Shown here piece after piece: positions 50,490 through 59,906 of a DNA stretch of 64,000 nt. Numbering within the stretch: the first letter of the stretch is position 1; every line of letters begins with the position of its first letter. The translations under genes were made by a program, and so were the position numbers. This DNA is from Neobacillus endophyticus. GTDB taxonomy: Bacteria; Bacillota; Bacilli; Bacillales; Cytobacillaceae. The notes beneath the pieces were generated by a model. The model saw nothing but the letters and a program-made list of their open reading frames with translations, had not been told where the DNA came from and ran no database searches. Location of the stretch: positions 3,554,001 to 3,618,000 of the forward strand of contig NZ_JABRWH010000001.1 of the NCBI RefSeq assembly GCF_013248975.1, read 5' to 3'.

Positions 50490-51203
50490 TTGTCAGATAT
50501 GTTAACTTACGACAATTGGGATCAGGTAAAAGCGGCTGAAATATTTGATCATCGGGCTGATTTTTTAGATGTTTTAAAATGGGCTTTTCAAGAGTATGGA
50601 GAGGAAATTGTATACGCCTGCAGTTTTGGCGCAGAGGGAATCGTACTGATTGATTTAATAAATAAGATCAAGAAAAATGCCAAAATTATTTTTCTTGATA
50701 CAGGGCTACATTTTCCAGAAACGTATGAAACAATAGAAAAAGTGAGAAATCGATATCCATCATTACAAATAGAACATATTAAGCCAAATATAACGTTGGA
50801 TCAGCAAGAGAAATGGTATGGAGAGGATCTTTGGGAATTTAATCCAAACCTTTGCTGTCATATGCGGAAAGTGGCCCCGTTAAAAGAGGCACTGCGTGAT
50901 GTGAAAGCATGGATATCTGGATTAAGAAGAGACCAAACTGCAGAAAGAGCCAATACAAAATTCATTAATAAAGATGAAAAATTTCAGCGAATCAAAATCT
51001 GTCCGCTTATCCATTGGAGCTGGGATGATATTTGGGCCTATATCCAATTAAATCATCTCCCATATAATTCTTTACATGATAATGGATATCCCAGCATTGG
51101 CTGTGCCGTTTGTACGCAGCCTGTCGTTGGCAAAAGCGGGTCACTCCGTGAAGGAAGATGGGCAGGGATAAATAAAACAGAATGTGGCTTACATGTAAAA
51201 TAA
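50490..51203 (+). CDS. APS/PAPS reductase (CysH/YitB-like), first copy
   Basis: It reduces adenylyl sulfate or phosphoadenylyl sulfate to sulfite with thioredoxin. The 237-residue protein has a PP-loop start (VYACSFGAEGIVLIDLI), NLCCHMRKVAPL and IGCAVCTQPV, whose Cys-Cys and Cys-x2-Cys pairs bind a [4Fe-4S] cluster in APS-type enzymes, and the C-terminal catalytic TECGLHVK. TTG 50490 is 7 bases after GGGGAGG, and I use it as start. It probably supplies sulfite to the phosphosulfolactate synthase of the same operon. It is closely similar to the second copy at 57.3 kb. Confidence 0.92.
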   Translation: MSDMLTYDNWDQVKAAEIFDHRADFLDVLKWAFQEYGEEIVYACSFGAEGIVLIDLINKIKKNAKIIFLDTGLHFPETYETIEKVRNRYPSLQIEHIKPNITLDQQEKWYGEDLWEFNPNLCCHMRKVAPLKEALRDVKAWISGLRRDQTAERANTKFINKDEKFQRIKICPLIHWSWDDIWAYIQLNHLPYNSLHDNGYPSIGCAVCTQPVVGKSGSLREGRWAGINKTECGLHVK

Positions 51204-51237
51204 TTTACGATATGACATGACCTGAAAATAGAAGAAA

Positions 51238-51270
51238 AGAAGATCCAGGAATGAGGATCTTCTATCTTTT
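51238..51270. terminator. Bidirectional terminator between cysH and the YitE-like gene
   Basis: AGAAGATCC at 51238-51246 pairs perfectly with GGATCTTCT at 51255-51263 between convergent genes. The minus-strand gene stops within it. Confidence 0.85.
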
Positions 51271-51879
51271 CCTCCAATTGGCTGATAATAGGTTGATTTT
51301 ATGAAATTCCATTTCGTAAATAAAATCAATAATATTCGTTGAGAAAAATTGACAAATTACTGCGTAACCGACAATTTTATAATCTACCACTAAAGCTGTT
51401 AATAAAAAAATGAAAAGATTAATCCCCATCATAACTTTTCCGGGGCTCCATTTTTTATAGGATGCAATCATTAATGCTGGAATGACCATTCCACCGCTGG
51501 AGGCACCTGAGCGTATTAATAAACCAACCCCGATACCGAAAAACAGTGACCCGGCGACAATATCCAGCAATATGTGAACATGCGGATGTGGAAGATGTGA
51601 TGTTGCGAAACTGACTGTTGTGGAAGTTGTAGCTACAGAAAGAATGGTTCGAATCGTCCATGTAAAGCCAAAATATTTCAATGCAAATAGTAAAAAAACG
51701 ATATTGGCGAGCCAAAGTGAAAAGCCAAGAGACGAATGAAACCAATGATTCATTAAAATGGCCAATCCTGCTGCTCCGCCGGAAGGAATGGAGTGGGGAA
51801 ACAAGAATAGGGACATGGATAATCCTTGTAATATTGCCCCAACAAATAAACATGTATAGGTTAACAATTTTTTTTTCAT
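51262..51879 (-). CDS. YitT/YitE-family membrane protein
   Basis: A 205-residue protein with five or six hydrophobic helices. GAILQGLSMSLFLFPHSIPSGGAAGLAILMNHWF and GSLFFGIGVGLLIRSGASSGGMVIPALMI are the paired motifs of the YitT (DUF161) group. In Bacillus subtilis yitE lies beside the yitABCD sulfolactate genes, and here it lies beside their counterparts, so synteny supports the YitE identity. The function is unknown; it could move a small anion such as sulfolactate (speculation). The start at ATG 51879 lacks a clear ribosome site; a TTG at 51900 is the alternative. Confidence 0.8.
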   Translation of the reverse strand: MKKKLLTYTCLFVGAILQGLSMSLFLFPHSIPSGGAAGLAILMNHWFHSSLGFSLWLANIVFLLFALKYFGFTWTIRTILSVATTSTTVSFATSHLPHPHVHILLDIVAGSLFFGIGVGLLIRSGASSGGMVIPALMIASYKKWSPGKVMMGINLFIFLLTALVVDYKIVGYAVICQFFSTNIIDFIYEMEFHKINLLSANWRKR

Positions 51880-52157
51880 TACGAAATGGAGATGAAACAA
51901 AAACTGTAATTCATTATCCTCAAAACCATTCCCCCTTTAACCCTTCCTTGTCCATTCTATGAAGTTGAAAAATGGAATATGAGGAAATTTATGCTAAGGT
52001 CAAGATATTGGAAAACATAAGTTTATTGTAAAATCTTTCAATTTAGTTTACTATTATTTTAGGAAAATCCTCATACAAAATTAGACAAAAATCACTGATT
52101 TTTTTGGCCAAATACACATGAAACATGTATAAGTAAGAAAGGAATTTGTCGAGAGAG

Positions 52158-53303
52158 ATGCATAGTTCGATATCAAGGATTAAAAAGGAAAAGCGCTTAT
52201 TATTAGAAAATCATCTTACCGAAAGTTTAACAAACTACAAATCCCTGTTTGCCTGTGACTCGGATGCTATCTATGCATTAGATTTAGACGGTTATTTTAT
52301 ACCTTTAAATCCTGCCTGCGAGACTTTATTTGGTTATGATTCGGAGCATTTTTCGAAAATGAGTTATATGAAGGTCGTTACATTGGATCATCTGGAACGA
52401 GCACTCTCCTTTTTCTACAAATCCCTTGAAGGGACACTTCAGAATTTTGATTGTCAAATCATTCATAAAAACGGTGATATTCTAGATGTTAATATTACCA
52501 ATTATCCGATTGTTTTAGATGATGAAATTGTTGGACTTTATGGAATAGCGAGAGATATAACCGAAATAAAACGAAGCAGACAACTGTTAAAGGTAGCAGA
52601 AGAAGAAAATAAGCAACGAGAAGAAGATTATCACGCCATGATCTTGCAATCAGAAAAGTTGTCTGCAGCCGGTCAGCTGGCAGCCGGAATTGCGCACGAA
52701 ATTAGGAATCCATTAACTTCTATTAAAGGGTTTTTGAAATTAATGGAGGGTAATGATGGCGATACTTCCTCTTATTTAGAGATCATTAATTCAGAAATAA
52801 ATAGAATTGAGCTGATCCTTACAGAATTATTAATTCTTTCACGGCCGCATGAACGAGAATTTAAAAAAAGAAATATCCTGGGCCTTCTAGAAGGTGTCAA
52901 AGCTCTAATTGATACACAAGCAGTTCTGAAAAATATTGAGATTATCATCACCTGTGAATCTGAAATCGAGCTTCCTCTTCTTCTATTTGATGAAAATCAG
53001 CTAAAGCAGGTATTTATCAATCTGCTGAAAAACTCAATAGAAGCGATGCCTAATGGCGGGAACATTATTTTGGAAGTTGAAGCTACAGGCCAAAAAAGCA
53101 TTCAAATTCGTTGTATCGATCAGGGCATCGGGATCCCCAAAGAGCATATCGAAAAGATTGGTCAGCCTTTTTTTACCACAAAAGAAAATGGGACAGGCTT
53201 GGGACTGATGATATGTATGCAAATCATTCAAAATCATAACGGCGCGATCGACTTTTCCTGCGGCGGAAATGGAACAACCGTAACCGTGACATTGCCTTTA
53301 TGA
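52158..53303 (+). CDS. PAS-domain sensor histidine kinase (sporulation-kinase type)
   Basis: A soluble kinase of about 381 residues. A PAS domain (about 25-140) with DAIYALDLDGYFIPLNPACETLFGYD and YGIARDITEIKRS is followed by HisKA with AAGQLAAGIAHEIRNPLTSIKGF. The HATPase shows NLLKNSIEAM, DQGIGIPKEHIEKIGQPFFTTKENGTGLGL and GTTVTVTLPL. There are no membrane helices and no partner regulator nearby, as in the KinA/KinE phosphorelay kinases of Bacillus. The start is uncertain (ATG 52158 or TTG 52146). A phosphorelay role is inference from the architecture. Confidence 0.9.
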   Translation: MHSSISRIKKEKRLLLENHLTESLTNYKSLFACDSDAIYALDLDGYFIPLNPACETLFGYDSEHFSKMSYMKVVTLDHLERALSFFYKSLEGTLQNFDCQIIHKNGDILDVNITNYPIVLDDEIVGLYGIARDITEIKRSRQLLKVAEEENKQREEDYHAMILQSEKLSAAGQLAAGIAHEIRNPLTSIKGFLKLMEGNDGDTSSYLEIINSEINRIELILTELLILSRPHEREFKKRNILGLLEGVKALIDTQAVLKNIEIIITCESEIELPLLLFDENQLKQVFINLLKNSIEAMPNGGNIILEVEATGQKSIQIRCIDQGIGIPKEHIEKIGQPFFTTKENGTGLGLMICMQIIQNHNGAIDFSCGGNGTTVTVTLPL

Positions 53304-53308
53304 CATCA

Positions 53309-53342
53309 GAGCGAACAGTGCCTGACACCGTTCGCTTTCTTT
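53309..53342 (+). terminator. Terminator after the PAS kinase, carrying the TGCCTGACACC motif
   Basis: AGCGAAC at 53310-53316 pairs with GTTCGCT at 53330-53336; GTG and CAC continue the stem inside, and CCTGA forms the loop. A T-rich tail follows. Confidence 0.85.
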
Positions 53343-53427
53343 TATGTTGGATGGAAGACAAGGTTGTGACTGATGAATTTTAAAAGTAACAGCATGGCAA
53401 AAAATAAGAAAATCTTTGAGATTTCAT

Positions 53428-53456
53428 TTGACTGATCCATTATTTTATGATATTAA
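53428..53456 (+). promoter_or_regulatory. Sigma-A promoter of htpG
   Basis: TTGACT at 53428-53433 and TATTAA at 53451-53456 with a 17-bp spacer. The expected start point lies just before the CIRCE element. Confidence 0.65.
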
Positions 53457-53464
53457 ATTATTGA

Positions 53465-53491
53465 TTAGCACTCTTATTTAGAGAGTGCTAA
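53465..53491 (+). promoter_or_regulatory. CIRCE operator (HrcA site) in front of htpG
   Basis: TTAGCACTC at 53465-53473, nine spacer bases, then GAGTGCTAA at 53483-53491: both halves match the CIRCE consensus in full. HrcA, the heat-shock repressor of dnaK and groE operons, is the known binder. Confidence 0.95.
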
Positions 53492-53535
53492 TCAACTGGT
53501 GTAAACATTTTGGAATGATGAAAGGAGAGGTTTGG

Positions 53536-55416
53536 ATGGAAACGAAACAATTTAAAGCAGAATCAAAACGATTATTAGACATGATGATCCATTCCATTTA
53601 TACTCATCGAGAAATCTTTTTGCGTGAGTTAATTTCAAATGCAAGTGATGCAATCGATAAAATATATTACAAAGCGTTAACAGACGACTCGTTAACGTTC
53701 GAAAAGGACGATTACTACATAAAAGTAGAGGCTGACAAAGATCACCGCCTTTTAAAAATAAGTGATACTGGTATTGGGATGGCAAAAGAAGAGCTTGAAA
53801 GCCACTTGGGTACAATTGCAAAGAGCGGTTCTTTAGCGTTTAAAACGGAAAATGAATTAAAAGACGGCTACGACATTATTGGCCAATTTGGTGTTGGCTT
53901 TTATTCCGCTTTTATGGTGGCAGACGTTGTAACAGTGATCAGTAAAGCACATGGCAGTGAAGAGGCCTTTAAATGGGAATCTAAAGGTGCTGAAGGATAT
54001 ACGATAGTTCCAACTGAAAAGGCAGCAGCTGGGACTGAAATTATTTTAACCATTAAAGAAAATACTGAGGACGAGAACTTCGATGAATTCCTGGAAGAAT
54101 ATCGTCTCAAAGCCATCATAAAAAAATATTCCGATTTTATTCGTTATCCAATTAAAATGAATGTAACAAAAAGTAGATTAAAAGCTGGTAGTGAGAACGA
54201 ATACGAGGAATACAAGGAAGAACAGACGATTAATAGCATGGTTCCGATTTGGCGGAAGAATAAAAGCGAACTGTCAGCGGAGGATTATAATCATTTCTAT
54301 CAGGAAAAGCACTACGGTTTTGACAAACCATTAAAGCATATCCATATTAGTGTCGACGGTGCCATCAGATACAATGCCATTTTATATATACCAGAGAAAA
54401 TGCCATTTGATTACTATTCTCCAGAATATGAAAAGGGTTTAGAGCTTTATTCAAGTGGTGTCTTAATTATGAATAAATGCGCAGATCTGCTTCCTGATTA
54501 TTTCAGCTTTGTGAAAGGTATGGTCGATTCAGAGGATCTTTCACTTAATATTTCAAGAGAAATGCTGCAGCATGACAGACAACTAAAGCTTATTGCCAAA
54601 AACATTAATAAAAAAATAAAAAGTGAATTGCAGGGCTTGTTAAAAAATGAACGGGATCAATATATCCAATTTTATCAATCATTCGGCAGACAATTAAAAT
54701 ATGGGGTTTATAGTGACTTTGGAGCTCATAAAGAGGAATTACAAGATCTCTTAATGTTCTATTCTTCAAAAGAGAAAAAGCTTGTCACTTTGGAAGAGTA
54801 TGTATCAAGAATGCCAGAGGATCAAAAATATATTTATTACGCTACAGGGGAGAGCAACGAAAGAATTGAAAAACTCCCTCAAACAGAAATAATTGCCGAT
54901 AAAGGCTATGAGATCCTTTACTTTACAGATGATATCGATGAATTCGCCATTAGAATGTTGATGAGCTACAAAGAAAAAGAATTCAAATCAGTATCAAGTG
55001 GCGATTTAGGGATTGATTCAGATGATAGTCAAGGTAACGACGCCACTTCTGAAGAAGAGCACAAAGACCTTTTTGAACAAATGAAGAGTATTCTTGCAGA
55101 TAAAGTAAAAGATGTAAGAGCATCTAAGCGTTTAAAAACACACCCAGTATGCTTAACAACAGATGGGGCCGTATCAATTGAAATGGAAAAAGTATTAAAC
55201 GCTATGCCGAACAATCAGAACGTCAAAGCCGACAAAATATTAGAAATAAATGTTCATCATGATGTGTTCCAAGCCTTAACAGAAGCATTATCAACCGACA
55301 AAGAAAAACTAGCATTATACACCACCCTTCTATATAATCAGTCACTATTAATTGAAGGACTGCCAATCGAAGACCCAGTTGAATTTACCAATAATATTTG
55401 CAAAGTCATGGTATAG
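53536..55416 (+). CDS. htpG: Chaperone HtpG (bacterial Hsp90)
   Basis: A cytoplasmic ATP-driven chaperone of 626 residues. The N-terminal ATPase domain shows [37 protein letters not shown] and [17 protein letters not shown]. The middle domain has [15 protein letters not shown] and LYSSGVLIM, with [14 protein letters not shown] for the catalytic loop. The C-terminal dimerisation part is complete. ATG 53536 follows AAAGGAGAGG; an earlier in-frame start at 53485 lies inside the CIRCE. Regulation by HrcA differs from Bacillus subtilis, where htpG is not in the HrcA regulon. Confidence 0.96.
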   Translation: METKQFKAESKRLLDMMIHSIYTHREIFLRELISNASDAIDKIYYKALTDDSLTFEKDDYYIKVEADKDHRLLKISDTGIGMAKEELESHLGTIAKSGSLAFKTENELKDGYDIIGQFGVGFYSAFMVADVVTVISKAHGSEEAFKWESKGAEGYTIVPTEKAAAGTEIILTIKENTEDENFDEFLEEYRLKAIIKKYSDFIRYPIKMNVTKSRLKAGSENEYEEYKEEQTINSMVPIWRKNKSELSAEDYNHFYQEKHYGFDKPLKHIHISVDGAIRYNAILYIPEKMPFDYYSPEYEKGLELYSSGVLIMNKCADLLPDYFSFVKGMVDSEDLSLNISREMLQHDRQLKLIAKNINKKIKSELQGLLKNERDQYIQFYQSFGRQLKYGVYSDFGAHKEELQDLLMFYSSKEKKLVTLEEYVSRMPEDQKYIYYATGESNERIEKLPQTEIIADKGYEILYFTDDIDEFAIRMLMSYKEKEFKSVSSGDLGIDSDDSQGNDATSEEEHKDLFEQMKSILADKVKDVRASKRLKTHPVCLTTDGAVSIEMEKVLNAMPNNQNVKADKILEINVHHDVFQALTEALSTDKEKLALYTTLLYNQSLLIEGLPIEDPVEFTNNICKVMV

Positions 55417-55424
55417 CGCTTATT

Positions 55425-55477
55425 AAAAAAGTGGCGTCAGGCACCAAATTATTCGGTGCCTGACACCACTTTTTTTA
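55425..55477. terminator. Strong bidirectional terminator between htpG and MBL genes
   Basis: AAAAAAGTGG and GTCAGGCACC pair with GGTGCCTGAC and CCACTTTTTTT around AAATTATTC. It contains two inverted copies of the GTGCCTGACACC motif. Confidence 0.9.
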
Positions 55478-56332
55478 ATGTGAATTTTTGTTTACATACC
55501 TTCCATAATCAGGAATAGCCAAATGGTTGAATTCAGCTGCTAATTTTTGTAAGCCGTTTGTGAGTAGTGGGCCTGAGATCGGTAATCCATGACCTGTTAC
55601 TGCCTCTTCAGGGTTTAGAGCTGCCAACTTTTTAACGGATTCCCATGCTTGTCCCCAGTCAGTTGTAAAATATCTCGGCGGGCCGCTAATTTCTTGCTCC
55701 TGGGATATGACTTTCAGTAAGGCATCCTGTCTAACAGTAATAAAAGCATCGCCAGCAATTAGTAGTCGGTCTGTTTCTCTGAAAAATGAAACATGTCCTG
55801 GTGTATGACCAGGAGTGTGAATCCAGCGAAATTCAGGCAGGAATGGAACATTGCCATTTGAGGGAAGCAATTTAACATGACTTCCCAAATCTATTGGTTC
55901 ATTCGGAAATAATGAAGACAATTTTGCAACCATCCCCCCCTCAACCGTAGGATCTGGTTTTGGATAGCTCCTTTTTCCTGTAAGATACGGTAGTTCCAAT
56001 TCGTGGGCGTAAACTGGAATATTCCAATGATTCACCAATTCAATAATAGATCCCACGTGATCAAAATGGCCATGAGTTAACAAGATAGCCCTTGGCCGGC
56101 TGTTAATCCCGAAGCGATCCTCTACCACTGAAATGATCTCGTTAGCTGAGTTCGGCATTCCAGTATCGACCAAAACAAAATCACTCCCATCTGGATGGCC
56201 TACTAAACAGATATTCACAATTTGAATCGTATAGCAATAGACATCCGGAAGCACATTCATTCCTACACCGCTGCCGATGGAAGTAGCCGGAATATATTTA
56301 TAATCACTTCCATAAGTCATTTCATGATCCAT
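55475..56332 (-). CDS. MBL-fold metallo-hydrolase (YflN-like)
   Basis: A 285-residue cytoplasmic hydrolase. The zinc-binding motif is intact: LTHGHFDHVGSI (HxHxDH), FRWIHTPGHTPGHVSF, LIAGDAFI and VTGHGLPI provide the His and Asp ligands. The N-terminal stretch NICLVGHPDGSDFVLVDTGMPNSANEII is typical of the YflN/glyoxalase-II-like group. The substrate is unknown. It converges with htpG and has AAGGAG before its start on the minus strand. Confidence 0.85.
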   Translation of the reverse strand: MDHEMTYGSDYKYIPATSIGSGVGMNVLPDVYCYTIQIVNICLVGHPDGSDFVLVDTGMPNSANEIISVVEDRFGINSRPRAILLTHGHFDHVGSIIELVNHWNIPVYAHELELPYLTGKRSYPKPDPTVEGGMVAKLSSLFPNEPIDLGSHVKLLPSNGNVPFLPEFRWIHTPGHTPGHVSFFRETDRLLIAGDAFITVRQDALLKVISQEQEISGPPRYFTTDWGQAWESVKKLAALNPEEAVTGHGLPISGPLLTNGLQKLAAEFNHLAIPDYGRYVNKNSH

Positions 56333-56493
56333 TGAAAAAACTCCTTATCACGTAAAAGTTTTTAGTATAGTGTTTTCTCAATGATTTCATTTATACTAAG
56401 CTTTCGTTTAACTTTGCTGTTGATTTCCGTTCCAAGTGCTAGTGAAGTAAACAACAACGTGCTAAAAATTAGCCAATAAAAAAGACAAAAAAG

Positions 56494-56526
56494 AAAAAAG
56501 CGACATGCTTCCATGTCAGCTTTTTG
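56494..56526 (-). terminator. Terminator behind the ExsC-like gene
   Basis: On the minus strand AAAAAGC, TGACATGG and CATGTCGC-type bases fold into a stem (56501-56520 core), followed by a long T run. Confidence 0.75.
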
Positions 56527-56564
56527 AATAATTTGAAAATATACCAAAGGTCAAAATGAAAGAA

Positions 56565-57092
56565 TCAATATCGCGATTCACGTCTTTGAGTTCTGTTCCG
56601 ATCTCTGCCTTGAGTTCTGTTTCGATCACGATCACGGTCCTGATCACGATCCTGCGGAGGATCGTCACTTGTGTCGACTGCTAAACCACTAAAAGATATT
56701 GGACCAACTACTGCGGCTTCTGTGCCAGCTGTGATATTTTGGACAGTCACTTGAAAAAGATGTGTTCCGGCACCAATATTTTTTTCAATTGCTTGAAATG
56801 TAACGGTATAGTTGAGCTCTGAGCCAGGATCAGCTTCTACACCTTCTTGCGTTCTAAAAATTTCTCTTCCGTCTTGGAAAATCTTAAATAATAGTTGCGA
56901 AGTGCCGCGAACACCGCGAACACCAACTGTTGCAACTAATTCCACCTGATTATTATTGGCATTCCTTCTTGGAATCTGCAAGTTTATCGATGCGAGAACA
57001 AGGTTTCCTGGTGTATGTGGAATAAGAATGGGACGGAACTGATTCACTCTTCTGATGGGTTCAGTTGCTTGATAATCAATAATTCGAACCAT
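56565..57092 (-). CDS. ExsC-like exosporium protein with Arg-Asp-rich tail
   Basis: A 175-residue protein. The opening VRIIDYQATEPIRRVNQFRPILIPHTPGNLVLASINLQIP looks like exosporium protein C of the Bacillus cereus group, as I remember it. The core is beta-rich with VGVRGVRGTSQLLFKIFQDGREIF. The end is a low-complexity run of about 30 residues built from Arg, Asp, Asn and Gln with repeated RDR and QDRD units. There is no signal peptide, as expected for a spore-layer protein made in the mother cell. AAAGGGG precedes the start, and CATATCCTA at 57123-57115 fits the -10 of SigK promoters. The family call rests on memory of similarity. Confidence 0.65.
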   Translation of the reverse strand: MVRIIDYQATEPIRRVNQFRPILIPHTPGNLVLASINLQIPRRNANNNQVELVATVGVRGVRGTSQLLFKIFQDGREIFRTQEGVEADPGSELNYTVTFQAIEKNIGAGTHLFQVTVQNITAGTEAAVVGPISFSGLAVDTSDDPPQDRDQDRDRDRNRTQGRDRNRTQRRESRY

Positions 57093-57114
57093 AAAATTAC
57101 CCCTTTCGTTTTCT

Positions 57115-57123
57115 TAGGATATG
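57115..57123 (-). promoter_or_regulatory. Candidate SigK -10 for the ExsC-like gene
   Basis: CATATCCTA on the minus strand matches the mother-cell SigK -10 consensus CATANNNTA. A matching -35 (AC-containing) is not obvious about 16 bases upstream, so the call is tentative. Confidence 0.4.
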
Positions 57124-57252
57124 CTATGCAATAACTGAAAAACAGCTTGGACTTTTGTGTGTATCTAATAAAGTAGATGGTGTCATTCCGAAAAAATGAA
57201 GGTGTGCAGTTCCATTAAAATTAAAATAGTTAAAAAATTTAGGTAAATCATA

Positions 57253-57281
57253 TTGACAAATCCCTATGGGTATAATAGGAT
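57253..57281 (+). promoter_or_regulatory. Candidate promoter of the cysH-sat-cysC-sirB operon
   Basis: TTGACA at 57253-57258 and TAGGAT at 57276-57281 with a 17-bp spacer. A SAM riboswitch or T-box was looked for between here and the gene and not seen. Confidence 0.5.
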
Positions 57282-57348
57282 TAATTTCATCAATTAAGCT
57301 TTATTGGAAGAGAACAGTCTTTTTAATGGAGAGAGGAGGCTAATCTAT

Positions 57349-58065
57349 ATGACTAGCAGCGTAACATATGAAAATTGGAGTGCTATTTCGGAATCTTTTT
57401 CCGTTGATAATGATACGAAAGGTGCTTTAGAAGTATTAGATTGGGCTTATAAGAATTATCCAGATGAAAAAATTGTATATTCATCAAGCTTTGGCGCTGA
57501 AGCCATTGTTTTAATCGATCTTATATACAAGGTGAAAAAAGATGCTCAAATCGTATTTTTAGATACAGATTTGCATTTTCTAGAAACCTATGAAGTTATC
57601 GATAAAATTGAAAAACGATTTCCTGAGTTAAGGATTGAAAGAAAAAAACCGGCATTAACTTTGGATGAGCAGGCTGCACAATATGGTTCAGCATTGTGGA
57701 AAAGAGATCCAAACCAATGCTGTCAAATTAGAAAAGTTATTCCATTACAGGAGACCCTTACAGCAAAAGAGGCTTGGATCTCCGGATTACGAAGAGATCA
57801 ATCGGTGACTAGGAAAGATACGGAATTCGTAAACAAAGACGAAAAATTTAAAAATGTTAAAATATGCCCATTAATTCATTGGACATGGGATGAGGTGTGG
57901 TCATACATTCGTCAGAATGACCTTCCATATAACCAATTACATGATCAAAACTATCCAAGCATTGGCTGTTTTCCTTGTACACAGGCAGTTTTAAATGGTG
58001 AAGACACCCGTGCTGGCCGCTGGTCTGGCAGCGGAAAAACAGAATGCGGACTGCACGTGAAATAA
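57349..58065 (+). CDS. cysH: APS/PAPS reductase CysH, second copy
   Basis: Assimilatory reduction of activated sulfate to sulfite. The 238-residue protein has YSSSFGAEAIVLIDLI, NQCCQIRKVIPLQ, IGCFPCTQAV and the end TECGLHVK, so both Cys pairs for a [4Fe-4S] cluster and the catalytic Cys are present. It is clearly a paralogue of the copy at 50.5 kb. ATG 57349 is 9 bases after GAGGAGG; an earlier in-frame start has no site. It heads the operon with sat, cysC and sirB, as in Bacillus subtilis but without the cysP sulfate permease between cysH and sat. Confidence 0.94.
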   Translation: MTSSVTYENWSAISESFSVDNDTKGALEVLDWAYKNYPDEKIVYSSSFGAEAIVLIDLIYKVKKDAQIVFLDTDLHFLETYEVIDKIEKRFPELRIERKKPALTLDEQAAQYGSALWKRDPNQCCQIRKVIPLQETLTAKEAWISGLRRDQSVTRKDTEFVNKDEKFKNVKICPLIHWTWDEVWSYIRQNDLPYNQLHDQNYPSIGCFPCTQAVLNGEDTRAGRWSGSGKTECGLHVK

Positions 58066-58145
58066 ACGGAACTGCCATTCATTTTGTAAAAGTCGAAACA
58101 AACATATTACTCTAAATTTTTTTGTGGAAGAAAGGTTGATTTTAA

Positions 58146-59294
58146 ATGTCATTTTTACCTACACCTCATGGTGGAAAACTAATTCAAGCATATAAACCTG
58201 AATATGATGTAAGCCATATTGAAAAAGAATGGGAAATTGATGCCATTGCATTAAGTGACCTGGAATTAATGGGGGTCGGAGTATTCAGTCCATTAACTGG
58301 ATTCCTTGGGAAAGAAGACTATGAATCTGTAGTTAGTAAAATGAGATTGGCTGACAACACGATTTGGTCCATCCCTGTTACACTTCCTGTATCATATGAA
58401 ACTGCCGAAACACTAACTGTTGGCGAAGAAGTTAAACTTAAACATAATAATGTATTATATGGTGTCATTAAGGTATCTGAATGGTATGAGCCAGACTTGA
58501 CTAAAGAGGCACTTGAGGTTTATAAAACAGATGAAACTGCCCATCCGGGTGTTAAAAGGCTTTTCGAAAGAGGCCCAGTATATGTTGCCGGAGATATCAT
58601 CCTTGTGAAAAAGCCTGAAAAAGGCGTGTTTGATGATGTGTGGTTTGAACCGAAAGAAACCCGTGCATTATTTGAAGAAAAGGGCTGGAAGACCGTTGTC
58701 GGTTTCCAAACGAGAAATCCGATTCACCGGGCGCATGAATACATTCAGAAAGCGGCACTGGAAACAGTTGATGGGCTGTTCGTTAATCCATTAGTCGGTG
58801 AAACAAAGTCTGACGATGTACCTGCAGATGTCCGCCTAAAAAGCTATAGGGTTTTATTAGAAAACTATTATCCGAAAGAACGTGTTCAATTGGGTGTACA
58901 CCCTGCTGCTATGAGATATGCGGGACCAAGGGAAGCTATATTCCATGCCCTTGCACGTAAAAATTATGGCTGCACACACTTTATTGTCGGCAGGGATCAT
59001 GCTGGAGTCGGCAATTACTATGGAACATACGATGCACAGTATATTTTCAGCGAATTTACAGAAGAAGAGCTAGGAATTAAGCCATTGTTCTTTGAACATA
59101 GCTTCTATTGCACGAAATGTGAAGGAATGGCCTCTGACAAGACTTGTCCGCATGGAAAAGAGGACAGAGTCATCCTTTCAGGTACAAAAGTGAGGGAAAT
59201 GCTGCGTTCTGGAGTACTTCCGCCATCTACTTTCAGCAGAAAAGAAGTTGTTGAAGTACTGATCGAAGGTCTACGTGAAAAAACAACAGTATAA
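58146..59294 (+). CDS. sat: Sulfate adenylyltransferase (ATP sulfurylase)
   Basis: It forms adenylyl sulfate from sulfate and ATP. The 382-residue protein has the ATP-sulfurylase motif [18 protein letters not shown] (with HRAH), [30 protein letters not shown] and a zinc-binding-like region, [19 protein letters not shown]. There is no C-terminal kinase domain; APS kinase is the next gene. It lies 80 bases behind cysH, with GAAAGG before ATG 58146. Length is typical for the Bacillus enzyme. Confidence 0.95.
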   Translation: MSFLPTPHGGKLIQAYKPEYDVSHIEKEWEIDAIALSDLELMGVGVFSPLTGFLGKEDYESVVSKMRLADNTIWSIPVTLPVSYETAETLTVGEEVKLKHNNVLYGVIKVSEWYEPDLTKEALEVYKTDETAHPGVKRLFERGPVYVAGDIILVKKPEKGVFDDVWFEPKETRALFEEKGWKTVVGFQTRNPIHRAHEYIQKAALETVDGLFVNPLVGETKSDDVPADVRLKSYRVLLENYYPKERVQLGVHPAAMRYAGPREAIFHALARKNYGCTHFIVGRDHAGVGNYYGTYDAQYIFSEFTEEELGIKPLFFEHSFYCTKCEGMASDKTCPHGKEDRVILSGTKVREMLRSGVLPPSTFSRKEVVEVLIEGLREKTTV

Positions 59295-59306
59295 GGGGTA
59301 AATGGC

Positions 59307-59906
59307 ATGACAAAATCTACCAATATTACATGGCATCATACATCAATTTCAAAACATGATCGGCGCAGTCAAAACGGACACGGAAGCTGCACACTATGGT
59401 TTACCGGTCTTTCAGGATCAGGGAAATCAACGATTGCCAACGCCGTTTCTTATGAATTGTTTCGTCAAGGGATCAATGAATATGTGTTGGATGGTGACAA
59501 TATTCGCCACGGCTTAAATAAAGACCTTGGATTTTCAGATTATGATCGTTCAGAAAATATAAGACGAATTGGAGAAGTGGCAAAACTTTTCGTTGATAGC
59601 GGAAAAATTGTAACCACAGCATTTATTTCTCCGTTTCGATCGGATCGAGATCTAGTACGATCACTTTTTGAAGAAGGTGAATTCATCGAGGTTTTTATCG
59701 ATTGTCCGCTAGAGGAATGCGAACGCCGCGACCCGAAACAGTTATATGCAAAAGCACGCCGCGGGGAAATCAAAGACTTTACAGGAATTGATTCTCCTTA
59801 TGAGGCGCCAGAAAATCCGGAGATTACGATCCAATCAGGATCAGTAACAGTTGAAGAAGCAGTAGAGCAAGTATTAAATTATTTAAGGGACAAAAATATT
59901 CTTTAA
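59307..59906 (+). CDS. cysC: Adenylyl-sulfate kinase
   Basis: It phosphorylates adenylyl sulfate to PAPS. The 199-residue protein contains the P-loop [51 protein letters not shown] and [12 protein letters not shown], followed by [14 protein letters not shown], all typical of CysC. ATG 59307 lies 12 bases after sat. Since the cysH enzymes carry Fe-S signatures usual for APS use, PAPS formation may be one of two routes in this organism. Confidence 0.95.
   Translation: MTKSTNITWHHTSISKHDRRSQNGHGSCTLWFTGLSGSGKSTIANAVSYELFRQGINEYVLDGDNIRHGLNKDLGFSDYDRSENIRRIGEVAKLFVDSGKIVTTAFISPFRSDRDLVRSLFEEGEFIEVFIDCPLEECERRDPKQLYAKARRGEIKDFTGIDSPYEAPENPEITIQSGSVTVEEAVEQVLNYLRDKNIL

Noticed and set aside
53485..53535. 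Longer N-terminus for HtpG
   Set aside because: The extension starts inside the CIRCE operator, and HtpG proteins begin with METKQF-like sequence.
56362..56547. Minus-strand 61-residue frame with a hydrophobic stretch
   Set aside because: Its first part lies over the terminator of the ExsC-like gene, and it has no ribosome site.
57104..57348. Search for a SAM riboswitch or T-box ahead of cysH
   Set aside because: No conserved core of either class and no terminator hairpin; only a candidate promoter was seen.
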